A stretch of 59,586 nucleotides of DNA from assembly GCA_005223085.1 (NCBI GenBank), contig NJBP01000006.1:1-59586 (forward strand), written 5' to 3'. The translations under genes were made by a program, and so were the position numbers. This DNA comes from Candidatus Aerophobetes bacterium Ae_b3b (GTDB taxonomy: Bacteria > Aerophobota > Aerophobia > Aerophobales > AE-B3A). This document shows, piece after piece, positions 34,454 through 47,869 of this stretch. The notes below the pieces were generated by a model, which was given only the letters and a program-made list of their open reading frames with translations, was not told the DNA's origin and searched no databases. Every line of letters begins with the position of its first letter. Positions within the stretch are counted from its first letter, which is position 1.

Positions 34454-35845
34454 CTACGCACCCACCCTTTTGGTCTCAAATATATACTTAGTGCGGGGAC
34501 GAACCTCCAGAGGATAATTACCGCTAAAGCAAGCAGTGCAATAATTCTTCGGATTCTTGACGCAACTGAGAAGTCCTTCTAAACTCAGGTACCCAAGACT
34601 ATCTGCCCCCAGCTTCTGTCTTATCTCCTCTACACTGTGAGAGGAAGCGATGAGCTCTCTTTGAACCGGCGTATCAATTCCAAAAAAGCAGGGAAATTTG
34701 ATTGGGGGAGAGGAGATGCGGAAATGAACCTCTTTTGCTCCTCCTTTTCTTAAGAGACGAATTATCTTCTTGGAAGTGGTGCCTCTGACGATAGAATCAT
34801 CCACCAGAACAATTTTTTTCCCCTGGAGAACGTCGCGTATAGGATTTAACTTTATCTTCACCTCGATGTCCCGAATGAACTGGATGGGCTGGATGAAGGT
34901 TCTTCCTATATAGTGGTTTCTGGTTAACCCCATACCATAGGGAATACTACTCTCTCGAGCATAGCCCAAAGAGGCCGAGACTCCTGAATCTGGAACAGGA
35001 ATCACCAGATCTGCCCGGGATGGTTTCTCCTGAGCCAGGCGCCTTCCTAATCTCTCCCTTACCCTATGAACGCTCTCTCCAAAGACAAGACTATCAGGAC
35101 GGGCAAAGTAGATGTGCTCGAAGATACACTGGGCAATTCTTTCCTTTGGTCCTAGAGAGAAAGATTTTAACCCCTCTTCCCCTATCACCAACATCTCCCC
35201 AGGCATTATCTCTCTTAGGTATTTCGCCCCCAGAAGGTCAAAGGCACAGGTCTCTGAAGCCAGAAGAAAACTCTTCCCCAACCTGCCCAAAACAAGAGGG
35301 CGAAATCCCTGGGGATCTCGGGCTCCAATAAGTTCATGGTCAGAAAGAAGAAGCAGGGAATAGGCGCCTTTTACTCGCCTTAAGGCTTCCAAAAGAGCCT
35401 GCCTTTTCCCTAGAGACTTGGCAAACTTGGTGAGTAAATGCACGATGATCTCGGTATCCATAGTGGACTGAAAAATCGATCCCCCTGATTCAAGTTCTTC
35501 TCTTAGCTCTTGCGCATTGATAAGATTTCCGTTGTGAGAAAGAGCAATTCCCTTTCCAAAAAAACTCACCAGCAAGGGCTGCGTATTGGCCAGGCTAGTT
35601 GAGCCCATGGTTGAATAACGATTATGCCCGATAGCCAGACGGCCGGGAAGAGATCTTAATACATCATTATTAAAAACTTTGTCTACCAGGCCCATTCCCC
35701 GATGAGTAGCCACATTAAATCCATCTGAAGAGACTATTCCTGCGCTCTCCTGTCCCCGGTGTTGAAGAGCGTAGAGTCCGAGGTAAGTCAGTCTGGCTGC
35801 CTGGCGATGGTTATAGATCCCGAAAATGCCGCATTCTTCGTGCAA
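34454..35845 (-). CDS. purF: Amidophosphoribosyltransferase
   Basis: The 463-residue enzyme catalyses the first step of purine synthesis, making phosphoribosylamine from PRPP and glutamine. The N-terminal glutaminase has its nucleophile Cys at position 5 (HEECGIFG), LQHRGQESAGI and GHNRYSTMGS. The C-terminal phosphoribosyltransferase has IVLVDDSIVRGTT. A late YCTACFSGNYP pair of cysteines suggests the Fe-S type found in Bacillus. TTG 35845 follows AAAGGAGG by 7 bases; the frame's first ATG at 35926 would bury the catalytic Cys. The following purM is only a remnant. Confidence 0.95.
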   Translation of the reverse strand: MHEECGIFGIYNHRQAARLTYLGLYALQHRGQESAGIVSSDGFNVATHRGMGLVDKVFNNDVLRSLPGRLAIGHNRYSTMGSTSLANTQPLLVSFFGKGIALSHNGNLINAQELREELESGGSIFQSTMDTEIIVHLLTKFAKSLGKRQALLEALRRVKGAYSLLLLSDHELIGARDPQGFRPLVLGRLGKSFLLASETCAFDLLGAKYLREIMPGEMLVIGEEGLKSFSLGPKERIAQCIFEHIYFARPDSLVFGESVHRVRERLGRRLAQEKPSRADLVIPVPDSGVSASLGYARESSIPYGMGLTRNHYIGRTFIQPIQFIRDIEVKIKLNPIRDVLQGKKIVLVDDSIVRGTTSKKIIRLLRKGGAKEVHFRISSPPIKFPCFFGIDTPVQRELIASSHSVEEIRQKLGADSLGYLSLEGLLSCVKNPKNYCTACFSGNYPLEVRPRTKYIFETKRVGA

Positions 35846-35955
35846 GACCCATCCTCCTTTGGTTATTCTATAACTTCCCCCCACCCCTGTCAAATCAAAA
35901 GGCCCTTTCCAGAAAGCCAGCTTCAAACTTTTTCCGGAAACTGGGGGTTAAGAAT

Positions 35956-35984
35956 TTGACAAAGAGGCTCGTCTATTGTATAAA
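35956..35984 (+). promoter_or_regulatory. Promoter of pheT
   Basis: TTGACA (35956-35961) and TATAAA (35979-35984) are spaced 17 bp apart. The predicted start of transcription near 35991 leaves a leader of under 20 bases before ATG 36009. Confidence 0.65.
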
Positions 35985-36008
35985 AGTGACCAAACCGGAA
36001 AAATAAAG

Positions 36009-38357
36009 ATGAGAGTGTCTTATCAGTACCTCAAAAAAATAGTCGATTTTACTTTTTCTCCGGAGGAGCTAGCTGAGCAGCTAACCAACCTCGGTCTTGA
36101 GGTAAGATTAGTGGAGCCCTTCGGTAAACTCGAAAAGATTGTAGTAGGGAGGATTCTTTCCCTTGAGCCTCATCCTAATGCGGATAGGATAAAGCTGGTT
36201 AAGGTAGATGTAGGAGGCAAAGTTATCCCCCTTGTCTGCGGTGCGCCTAATATAAAACCGCACTTGATGGTCCCGGTAGCCTTGGAGGGAGCAGTGCTTC
36301 GGGGGGGAATAAAGGTAAGAAAGGTAAAAGTGCGGGGAGTGGATTCTCCGGGAACAATCTGCTCAGAGGATGAGCTTGGATTGGGTAAGGATCAATCAGG
36401 AGTTATGGTGCTTCCCTCGTATCTTAGCTCAGGAATAAATCTATCTGAAGCTTTGGACCTGGAAGATACCGTCCTGGATCTTGAGATAACGCCTAACCGC
36501 GGCGATTGCCTTTCCATACTGGGAATAGCAAGGGAAATTGCAGCCCTCACTCACCACCCACTACATTTACCTTCTTATAGGATAAGAGAAGAGAAGGTAA
36601 GCTCACTTGAGGAGGTTCAGATAGAGATAAGGGATAGCGATCTTTGTCCTTACTACAGCGCTCGCCTGATAAAGAATGTAAAAGTGGGGCCTTCTCCTCT
36701 TTGGCTTTGGCAAAAGATTGTGCTCTCTGGAGCCAAACCCATTAATAATGTAGTGGACATTACTAATTATGTTTTGTGGGAGATGGGTCAACCGCTTCAT
36801 GCTTTTGATTATAGGCTCATTACCGACCACAGGATAATGGTTCGCCGGGCAAAAAATGATGAGATTCTAATTACTCTGGATGAAATCGAACGAGAGCTTG
36901 ATGAGGATATGTTGGTTATCGCTGACGCAGCAGCACCGATTGCCTTAGCTGGAGTTATGGGAGGACAAGATTCTCAGGTTACTCCAGCTACCCAAGATGT
37001 TCTTCTGGAAGCGGCCTACTTTGATCCGGTGGGTATCCAGCGAACCTCCAGAAGAATAGGTTTGAGCACTGAGGCTTCCCATAGATTTGAAAAAACCGTG
37101 GATCCTTCAGGAGTAAGGAAAGCTCTGGATAGAGCCGCTTTTCTTCTCCAGGCAGTAGCTGGGGGGAAGATTGAGGGACCCATCCAGGAGGCAGGATCGC
37201 TGCCGGCAAAGAAACGATGGACTTTTCTTCGTCCTTCTCGGACCCGCCGAATTCTGGGAAGCCAGATCTCCTCGGGTAGAATGAAGCAGATTCTCGAGAG
37301 TCTACAATTTGACGTCGAGGAGAAAGAGAAAAGCTGGAGGATAGGTATCCCCTCTTTTAGACCTGATATCAACAGGGAAATAGATCTCATTGAGGAAATA
37401 GCCAGGTTTTATGGATATAATCGGTTAAGGATAAGCTTTCCCCCTTTAGGAGGCGAGGAATCTCGCGAGCCTCTTGAGGAACTTTATAGAAAAAAGATAA
37501 GGGAAATCCTTAAAGGGTTGGGGTTCTATGAAGTTATAGCAAGTGGCCTCAGTGAAGAAAGTCTCTTTAAGAAGGCCAGTTTTTCCCTTAAGGAGGAAAT
37601 AAAGATCAGAAATCCTCTATCTACGCAAGGACAGATTCTAACCAGCCATCTTTTTCCTCGTTTATTAGCAATTGTCAGTCATAATCTCAATCAGGGGATA
37701 GAGGAATTGCGTATTTTTGAATTAGCACCTATCTTCAAGAAAGATCATCCTTTCCAGGAAACTCCTTTTTTGGCCGGGTTAGTTTCGGAAAAAGGGTTTG
37801 ACTTTCTTTCTTTGAAAGGAATAGGGGAAACTCTCCTGGATGGTCTGGACATAAAGGAAGTGGAATATACCCCCGGTGATTGTCCTTACCTTTCTCCTCA
37901 ACAGAGAGCTGAAGTTAAAAAGGGGGAAACCCCCATTGGGAGACTGGGAAGACTTAACCAGAAAATCGCCGAAAACTTCCAGCTCTCTTTCCCCCTATAT
38001 CTATTTGAGTATGTTTTTCCTTATCTTCTGTCTTCTCATAGCCTGGAAAAGAGATTTAAACCGCTTCCAAAGTTTCCTTCTATTCGACGTGACTTGGCTC
38101 TGGTGGTGAAAGAAGAAATCCCAGCCGAAAGAGTTAAAGAGAAGATTATCAAGGCAGGAGGAAAGTGGTTGGAGAAAACTGAGCTTTTTGATATTTATCG
38201 GGGAGGATCTATTCCTCCTCATTATAAAAGTCTTGCCTATTCTTTGACTTTTCGACGTTCGGATAGAACCTTAAAAGATGAGGAGGTAGATAGCATTCAG
38301 CAAGCCATAGTGAAGTTATTGAAGGAGCAGTTAGGAGCTAGTCTCAGGCGAGAGTGA
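36009..38357 (+). CDS. pheT: Phenylalanyl-tRNA synthetase beta subunit
   Basis: This 782-residue subunit shows the full bacterial order: the N-terminal B1 part (MRVSYQYLKKIVDF), a tRNA-binding OB domain (VVGRILSLEPHPNADRI), B3/B4 editing domain, B5 domain with DINREIDLIEEIARFYGYN, the catalytic-like core, and a C-terminal FDX-ACB domain (FPSIRRDLALVV). ATG 36009 is preferred over TTG 35976, since the promoter overlaps the latter. The alpha subunit gene pheS, usually directly upstream, is not adjacent; purF diverges instead. Confidence 0.96.
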   Translation: MRVSYQYLKKIVDFTFSPEELAEQLTNLGLEVRLVEPFGKLEKIVVGRILSLEPHPNADRIKLVKVDVGGKVIPLVCGAPNIKPHLMVPVALEGAVLRGGIKVRKVKVRGVDSPGTICSEDELGLGKDQSGVMVLPSYLSSGINLSEALDLEDTVLDLEITPNRGDCLSILGIAREIAALTHHPLHLPSYRIREEKVSSLEEVQIEIRDSDLCPYYSARLIKNVKVGPSPLWLWQKIVLSGAKPINNVVDITNYVLWEMGQPLHAFDYRLITDHRIMVRRAKNDEILITLDEIERELDEDMLVIADAAAPIALAGVMGGQDSQVTPATQDVLLEAAYFDPVGIQRTSRRIGLSTEASHRFEKTVDPSGVRKALDRAAFLLQAVAGGKIEGPIQEAGSLPAKKRWTFLRPSRTRRILGSQISSGRMKQILESLQFDVEEKEKSWRIGIPSFRPDINREIDLIEEIARFYGYNRLRISFPPLGGEESREPLEELYRKKIREILKGLGFYEVIASGLSEESLFKKASFSLKEEIKIRNPLSTQGQILTSHLFPRLLAIVSHNLNQGIEELRIFELAPIFKKDHPFQETPFLAGLVSEKGFDFLSLKGIGETLLDGLDIKEVEYTPGDCPYLSPQQRAEVKKGETPIGRLGRLNQKIAENFQLSFPLYLFEYVFPYLLSSHSLEKRFKPLPKFPSIRRDLALVVKEEIPAERVKEKIIKAGGKWLEKTELFDIYRGGSIPPHYKSLAYSLTFRRSDRTLKDEEVDSIQQAIVKLLKEQLGASLRRE

Positions 38358-38363
38358 GGGGAC

Positions 38364-38480
38364 TTGACAAAAATTAAAAAATTTTTTATATTATAATCGT
38401 CTAATAGTTAGCAGCGAATCACCTGGTGAAATTAAAATTACCAACCTGGCACTTGACAGTTAAAAATAATAGTATATACT
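38364..38480 (+). promoter_or_regulatory. Tandem rRNA operon promoters
   Basis: P1 has TTGACA at 38364-38369 and TATATT at 38387-38392 (17-bp spacer). P2 has TTGACA at 38453-38458 and TATACT at 38475-38480 (16-bp spacer). Tandem promoters are usual for rRNA operons. The 16S gene begins about 55 bp after P2. Confidence 0.75.
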
Positions 38481-38535
38481 ATAACTAGATCTTTGAAAAC
38501 TTGGTAGAGCAGATAGCCCCTAAAGAAAAAAAAAC

Positions 38536-40141
<1,606 letters not shown>

Positions 40142-40199
40142 AAGGGATAGAAAAAAAGTTTACCCAAAGCTATCTGCTCTGCCACTCTATTTTTTTGTC

Positions 40200-40276
40200 G
40201 GGCTCATAGCTCAGGTGGCTAGAGCGTACCCCTGATAAGGGTAAGGTCCCTGGTTCAAGTCCAGGTGGGCCCACCA
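40200..40276 (+). tRNA. tRNA-Ile(GAT)
   Basis: A 77-nt cloverleaf in the 16S-23S spacer with anticodon GAT at 40234-40236, T-loop GGTTCAAGTCC and an encoded CCA end. Confidence 0.95.
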
Positions 40277-40277
40277 T

Positions 40278-40353
40278 GGGGATGTAGCTCAGGTGGGAGA
40301 GCGCCGCTTTTGCAAGGCGGAGGTCGGCAGTTCGAATCTGCTCATCTCCACCA
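40278..40353 (+). tRNA. tRNA-Ala(TGC)
   Basis: A 76-nt cloverleaf one base after tRNA-Ile, with anticodon TGC at 40311-40313, acceptor arms GGGGATG/CATCTCC and an encoded CCA end. Confidence 0.95.
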
Positions 40354-40459
40354 ATGCGGTAAAGTAGCATTGGTCTAAGTTTTGGAGATTTTTGTCATTA
40401 ATGTAATGAGGTAAATCTCTTTGCTCTTTGATAACTGCATAGTGATGGGTTACTCTTTA

Positions 40460-43507
<3,048 letters not shown>

Positions 43508-43575
43508 TTGAGTAACCTATCCTGTGCAGTTATCTAAGGGCAAGCACTCTAGATTGATTTAGGTTGAGTAATTTT

Positions 43576-43693
<118 letters not shown>

Positions 43694-43713
43694 TTTTTTA
43701 TTAGGTTTTGATC

Positions 43714-43742
43714 TTGACTTTTTTCCTTAATCTGCCTAAAAT
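43714..43742 (+). promoter_or_regulatory. Probable promoter of tRNA-Asn
   Basis: TTGACT (43714-43719) and TAAAAT (43737-43742) are spaced 17 bp apart, ending 9 bp before the tRNA. Confidence 0.5.
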
Positions 43743-43751
43743 AAGTTAGCT

Positions 43752-43826
43752 TCCCCGGTAGCTCAATGGTAGAGCGGGTGGCTGTTAACCACTAGGTTGT
43801 AGGTTCGAGTCCTGCCCGGGGAGCCA
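43752..43826 (+). tRNA. tRNA-Asn(GTT)
   Basis: A 75-nt cloverleaf with anticodon GTT at 43784-43786, acceptor arms TCCCCGG/CCGGGGA and encoded CCA. Its 3' half is overlapped antisense by the end of the serine recombinase gene, marking it as the likely integration site of the neighbouring element. Confidence 0.95.
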
Positions 43827-45309
43827 CTCCGGATATAATACGAACCGCAGGGATTTGATAATATGGCTGTATGCGATTGGGAGAGTGAACCTTGATAGTC
43901 TTAATTACTTTCCTCAATAAAGTCCGTTTTTCAGAGACTCTTGCCCCTGATATGACTTCTTCAAGTTTGCTCACAGCCTGCCATACGTCCTCAAACGTGA
44001 TCGGCTGATATTTGTTTTGGGTAACGTCTTCCTTCACCTGAGTCATCTGTTGCTCGAGAAGCTTGAGCTCCTCTGCGATGTTTCTCAGCCGTTGGCCACA
44101 GAGGGTCTGATCCAGTGTGCCTGACTCAAAGGCGGCCAGGTATCGGTTAATGAGCTCTTTTTTGTGCCTAATTTGCTTTTCGTAGTTTATCATCTCAGCT
44201 TGCTTTTTGGGGAGGTTGTTGGCTTGCTTGGCCCTGACGCGCTCAAGTAATCCCTCGATAAGTTTCCGGTTAAGGAAAATCCTCTTTATCTGGTCGATTA
44301 TAGCCCTTTCCAATCTTTCCTTGGGCAGACTCTCAAGATCGCACTCTCCGGACTTGAGCTTTTCAGAGCAGGCATAGTAAGAATAGACTCTGTTCCTTCC
44401 GTGAGCGCTCGCTCCCACGAGTCCCTTCCCACAGCGAACGCAGCGGAGTAAACCCGACAATGGATAATCACTTCCGTTGGATCGACGCAGGGAAGGATTA
44501 TCTCTTCTTTCGGCAAGAATTTCCTGGGCCTTGGCAAATTGATTTTCAGTAATGAGAGCTCGGTGTATTCCAGGAAAGATTTCTCCATCCCACCTGATCT
44601 TTCCCACATACACAGGATTGGTGAGGAGGTTAAGAATACAAGAGGCTGAAAAGGGGATTCCACTTCTTGTTCTTAAACCTCTCCCGCTAAGTTCCATAGC
44701 AATAGACTTTGCCCCAAGCCTTCTTTCGGTGTAAAGGTGAAAGACCTTTTGGACAATGGAAACCTCCTCAGAGTGAGGTATGATACCCCTTGTCGCCTTG
44801 TCATGCCGATAGCCAAAGGGAGTATATCCTCCACACCAGCCGCCCTGAGCTGCCCTTTCCCTCATTGCCTTCTTGGTTCGCTCGGAGTTTCTTCTACTTT
44901 CTGCCTCATTTATTGCTCCCCGAATGTGTGCCCAGGTGATTCCGTCCACACTCTCAAGGTCAAGATCCTCATCGGTTGCCTCAAGCCGCACTTCCCACTC
45001 CTTAAGAAGATCAGTTAGATAGAGCTGATCGGCAAGGTTACGACATAGCCGATCCATCTTAACCACCACCACGGCTCGGATAATATGGTGTTCAGCATCT
45101 CCTAAGAGCTCCTTCAAGGCAGGACGGTTAAGATTGGTCGCTGATGCCTGGTCAGATTAAATTCTACGGAGACGATAGCCTTCCTGCCTCCGGGATGCAA
45201 CGTATTCCCGAATTCTCTTTTCCTGAGCAGGAAGGGAATAGCGCTGGCGGATTTCGTCCGTACTTATTCTTGTATAACCTCCCACGCCAATTATCTCTGT
45301 GTTATTCAT
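43792..45309 (-). pseudogene. Large serine recombinase broken by one in-frame stop
   Basis: The frame from ATG 45309 encodes the N-terminal catalytic start GYTRISTDEIRQRYSLPAQE with nucleophile Ser16, then meets TAA at 45159-45157 (codon 51). It then continues in the same frame as SDQASATNLNRPALKELLGD and on for about 450 residues. Later parts are the resolvase motif VVVKMDRLCRNLADQL, the recombinase domain (GGYTPFGYRHD), a zinc ribbon (CVRCGKGLVG through ACSEKLKSGEC) and a coiled coil. The last codons lie antisense in tRNA-Asn. Only one substitution separates it from an intact gene, so decay is recent or the stop is read through or an error. Confidence 0.85.
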
Positions 45310-45475
45310 GGTTCTTACTCCCTCTGAGATAGTCATAGATCATTGAGGCCAAAATATCAAGAGCCTCGGAGACAGCCTCTTCTTTGAGAGGCTCAAAGTG
45401 AACGTCAATCTCAACGTCTTGGCCATCTTGTCTTTTCGATGATTCTCGTCTAGGCTTTTGCATCTTGGTCGCCAT
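45302..45475 (-). CDS. 57-residue ORF upstream of the serine recombinase
   Basis: ATG 45475 encodes MATKMQKPRRESSKRQDG, then an acidic helix-rich part (FEPLKEEAVSEALDILASMI) ending YDYLRGSKNHE. Its stop overlaps the recombinase ATG by 8 bases, typical of translational coupling. Short ORFs in this position occur with other large serine recombinases. Function unknown. A 7-bp hairpin AAGAGAG/CTCTCTT lies at 45481-45499, just upstream. Confidence 0.6.
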   Translation of the reverse strand: MATKMQKPRRESSKRQDGQDVEIDVHFEPLKEEAVSEALDILASMIYDYLRGSKNHE

Positions 45476-45609
45476 GTCTTAAGAGAGATAGACTCTCTTC
45501 TTGAGGCATTCTGACCTTGGCGACCTTAACGTGCCTTACGCAAAAGCTTATCGGCCCTCAGCGGTCTTGGGTGATCTTCTAGCCTCCGTGGATTCTATTT
45601 CACTGGTCT

Positions 45610-45789
45610 TCAAGAAAGGGCAATGGAGATCGTCTTTCCATCAGCGGCAACTCTCATCATTGCCTTACAAACTCTGCACTTTATCTCAAGCAGTCCCCCT
45701 AAATGGGCCTCTTTTAGGAGAAAGTGGCCACATCGGGGACAGTGAATTTCTCCGAAGGACTCTTCAAGATTCTTTCTTGGTGGCATCAT
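45610..45789 (-). CDS. Com-like zinc-ribbon protein
   Basis: The 59-residue product has CPRCGHFLLKEAHLGG and EIKCRVCKAMMRV, the four-cysteine pattern of the phage Mu Com family, small proteins that bind mRNA in Mu. In other genomes Com-like proteins occur in prophage and mobile regions. Its start lies inside the 3' end of the winged-helix gene. The frame is open to 45867, but only the part from ATG 45789 resembles the family. Confidence 0.7.
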   Translation of the reverse strand: MMPPRKNLEESFGEIHCPRCGHFLLKEAHLGGLLEIKCRVCKAMMRVAADGKTISIALS

Positions 45790-46096
45790 CCTTTTTACTA
45801 CCCTTGTTGGAGAAGGCAAAACCGGCGAGGAGACCCACAGCCAAACCCAAAAGAAAAATCCATCCATAATCTTTATGGTTGTTATTGCTCACGTTCTCCA
45901 ATTTCTTCCTCGCTTCACTGGAAAGTTGAAACTCATACCGGTAAGGCCCCCCATCCTTGGCAAGAACTCGTTTGTCTTCAAGCCGGCGCAAAACTTGATG
46001 AGCAAAGGTAACCGGGACTCCAAAACGGTTGGCCACATCCGCTGAGGTTACGGATCCATTCTCAATTACAAATCCTAAAATCTGCGTTTGAGTCAT
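45764..46096 (-). CDS. Winged-helix protein with a membrane anchor
   Basis: The 110-residue protein begins with a winged-helix domain (QILGFVIENGSVTSADVANR, then GVPVTFAHQVLRRLEDKRVL). A single hydrophobic segment WIFLLGLAVGLLAGFAF follows near residues 79-95, then a short lysine-rich tail. It could be a membrane-tethered regulator. It is first in a minus-strand run leading to Com and the recombinase genes, consistent with an integrated element. Confidence 0.65.
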   Translation of the reverse strand: MTQTQILGFVIENGSVTSADVANRFGVPVTFAHQVLRRLEDKRVLAKDGGPYRYEFQLSSEARKKLENVSNNNHKDYGWIFLLGLAVGLLAGFAFSNKGSKKDDATKKES

Positions 46097-46360
46097 TTTT
46101 TTCCTCCCGCGTACAATTATAACATATGTATGGAAAATGTCAACCCTTCCGCTTTGTTTCCGATGATTAATCTGGTTTATGGAACAAGGTTATATGACGC
46201 AATGACCAAGATTTGTTTACTTAACGTCCGTTATAATTGGTGGGGAAAAAGCCGAGAGAACAGCACTTGAATAAAAAAGGAGGATGAAGGCTTTGACCAT
46301 CACGTGGGGATACTTTGGACGCGTGAACTTTCCATTTGTTGAAAATAGCGTTAAATCAAG

Positions 46361-46414
46361 AATTGGACAGTCCAATTCTGTCCAATTGGGCAATTTTTGG
46401 ACACCACTTGGACA
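46361..46414. promoter_or_regulatory. Cluster of five TTGGACA-type repeats
   Basis: Within 54 bp, TTGGACA occurs at 46363, 46397 and 46408, and its complement at 46369 (as AGTCCAA) and 46379. The first pair forms the 17-bp palindrome AATTGGAC-A-GTCCAATT (46361-46377). Spacing is irregular. Such arrays serve as operators or replication iterons. No gene for a binding protein is evident beside it; the 265-bp space before it (46097-46360) holds nothing else I recognise. Confidence 0.5.
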
Positions 46415-47098
46415 TGAATTAATTGCTGTTAATTTGAGCTGTTGGGTCAAATAGTTTGAAATAAAGAAAAAACCACAGATAAGACTCTGTCGTGAGCTTT
46501 GTGATGAGAATCACAATGATAGTTCAGAAAAATAGACATATTTATTTTGTTACACATATCTAATCTCAGTGCTTGCACCTGGTTACCATGTTATCTTTAA
46601 ATGTTGAGCCGTGAAAAACCTGAACATTCCCCAAATTTTTACGTGACTTTTCCCAAGGCCCTGAATTCAAGACGCATTAAGAAAATAACAAAGTGGAAGA
46701 GAATTTTCTGTATGACAAAGCTTAAGACTTTAGATAGACCCTCGCCAAATTCCCAGTAAAGATAAGAAATATTCCTCATGACTTTTACAAAAGGGAGGAG
46801 CTGCAGAAAACAAAAAGACTAGCTTAGGAGATTAGATGAGCGCACAATCTTATACAAATGTATTGGTAGAGCTTGGTTTTTCCTAATTCTAGGGGGTCTT
46901 TCTGGAAAGGTTTGTCAACATTAATTAGAAAAGACGACAAAATGTCGTCAATTGACAACCTAAAGTATTGATAAAATAAGGATTTTAGTTCAGAGGAAAG
47001 TAGTGAATGTCGCACTTTTAGGCAGAAGACGACAAAATAGGAAGTAATTTTAATAAAAATTTCTTCGGGGCGGTAAAGGAAGCACTGTCTAAAACTGG
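46415..47098. other. Gene-free stretch with a palindrome
   Basis: About 680 bp of AT-rich DNA without a credible gene. It contains the palindrome GACGACA-AAA-TGTCGTC at 46933-46949 and one copy of a diverged repeat. The 102-codon minus frame at 47129-46824 has no recognisable content. Confidence 0.4.
46931..46997 (+). repeat. Diverged dispersed repeat, copy 1
   Basis: The stretch from AAGACGACA through GATAAAATAAGGATTTTAG and TTCAGAGGAAAG recurs, with many changes, at 48907-48979 in the same orientation. Confidence 0.5.
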
Positions 47099-47126
47099 AA
47101 GAGCAGGGCTTAATCGCCCTGCTCTT
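47099..47126 (-). terminator. Hairpin after the acidic secreted protein gene
   Basis: A perfect 11-bp stem AAGAGCAGGGC/GCCCTGCTCTT with a 6-base loop lies 60 bp downstream of the stop at 47186 on the minus strand. The T-richer side is on the plus strand, so direction is uncertain. Confidence 0.55.
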
Positions 47127-47185
47127 CATTCTTTGTTCTTATGCTCTAAATCAGCATACGTCTCCGATCGGCGGCACTTCTGGTT

Positions 47186-47569
47186 CTAGTCCTGATCCTG
47201 ATCCTCGTCCTGATCCTCGTCCTGATCCTCGTCCTGATCCGGCTCTGGCGCTGCTGGGTCTTCTATCGCTCCCGGGTCTTCTATAGCTCCCGGGTCTTCT
47301 ATCGCTCCCGGGTCTTCTATCGCTCCTGGGTCTTCTATCGCTCCTGGGTCTTCTATCGCTCCTGGGTCTTCTGGCCCTGGCTCCGTTCCCGGTGTTGCCT
47401 CTTCCGCTGGTGCTGTTGCCTCTTCCGCTGGTGCTGTTGCCTCTTCCGCTGGTGCTGTTGCCTCTTCCGCTGGTGCTGTTGCCTCTTCCGCTGGTGCTGC
47501 GCCAGATATTGCAACGGCGGAACCAATTACCAGGAGTACAACGAGCCCTAATACTAAAGCTTTTTTCAT
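47186..47569 (-). CDS. Secreted acidic repeat protein
   Basis: The 127-residue product has a signal peptide (MKKALVLGLVVLLVIGSAVA). The rest is low-complexity: five APAEEAT heptads, a short linker PGTEPGPEDP, six IEDPGA hexads, then a tail built of DQDE units. Net charge is strongly negative. No enzyme domain is present; a role as an extracellular, perhaps Ca2+-binding or matrix, polypeptide is speculation. AAGGAGG precedes the ATG. It is the first minus-strand gene downstream of the c-di-GMP riboswitch. Repeat number is likely variable by slippage. Confidence 0.75.
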   Translation of the reverse strand: MKKALVLGLVVLLVIGSAVAISGAAPAEEATAPAEEATAPAEEATAPAEEATAPAEEATPGTEPGPEDPGAIEDPGAIEDPGAIEDPGAIEDPGAIEDPGAIEDPAAPEPDQDEDQDEDQDEDQDQD

Positions 47570-47869
47570 GCTTTTTCACCTCCTTCTTGAGATACTTTGA
47601 GCATTCTTAGTTATCTGCTTATCTAGAGTTCTCAATTGATCGAAGAGTGAAGATGGGACAGTTTTAAATCCCGAGTAGCCTGTCTAGAGGGTGCTAGCTA
47701 TCCTGCTAGGGAGGCATGGCACTCTGGGTAAAGGTGGTTTGCCTGGTCCTCTGGTAGTTTAGCTAGCTCAAAAGGTTCAGGAGCAATGGGAAAGCGTCTG
47801 GGGGGAGAAAAATGGAAGATCTCGGAAATTTGGGGTATAGAGCAGGATGAGCTTGAGGAGAAAAGAGGT
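47570..47869 (-). other. Long leader region of the secreted protein gene
   Basis: No gene is seen. A nested structure is possible at about 47683-47735: CTAGC/GCTAG inside GGGTGC/GCAC complementarity. A weak local promoter (TTGAGA, 16 bp, TAACTA) lies near 47635-47608 on the minus strand, so the secreted protein gene may not depend only on the riboswitch promoter. Confidence 0.35.

Noticed and set aside
46824-47129. Minus-strand 101-codon frame
   Set aside because: No motif, poor composition, and it runs across the hairpin at 47099-47126.
47186-47569. The tandem repeats at 47190-47510 as a CRISPR or satellite array
   Set aside because: The repeats are in phase with codons of the secreted protein and have no unique spacers.
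47683-47735. Possible second riboswitch in the leader of the acidic secreted protein
   Set aside because: Some nested pairing exists, but the sequence does not match GEMM-I, GEMM-II, cobalamin or other classes I could recall.
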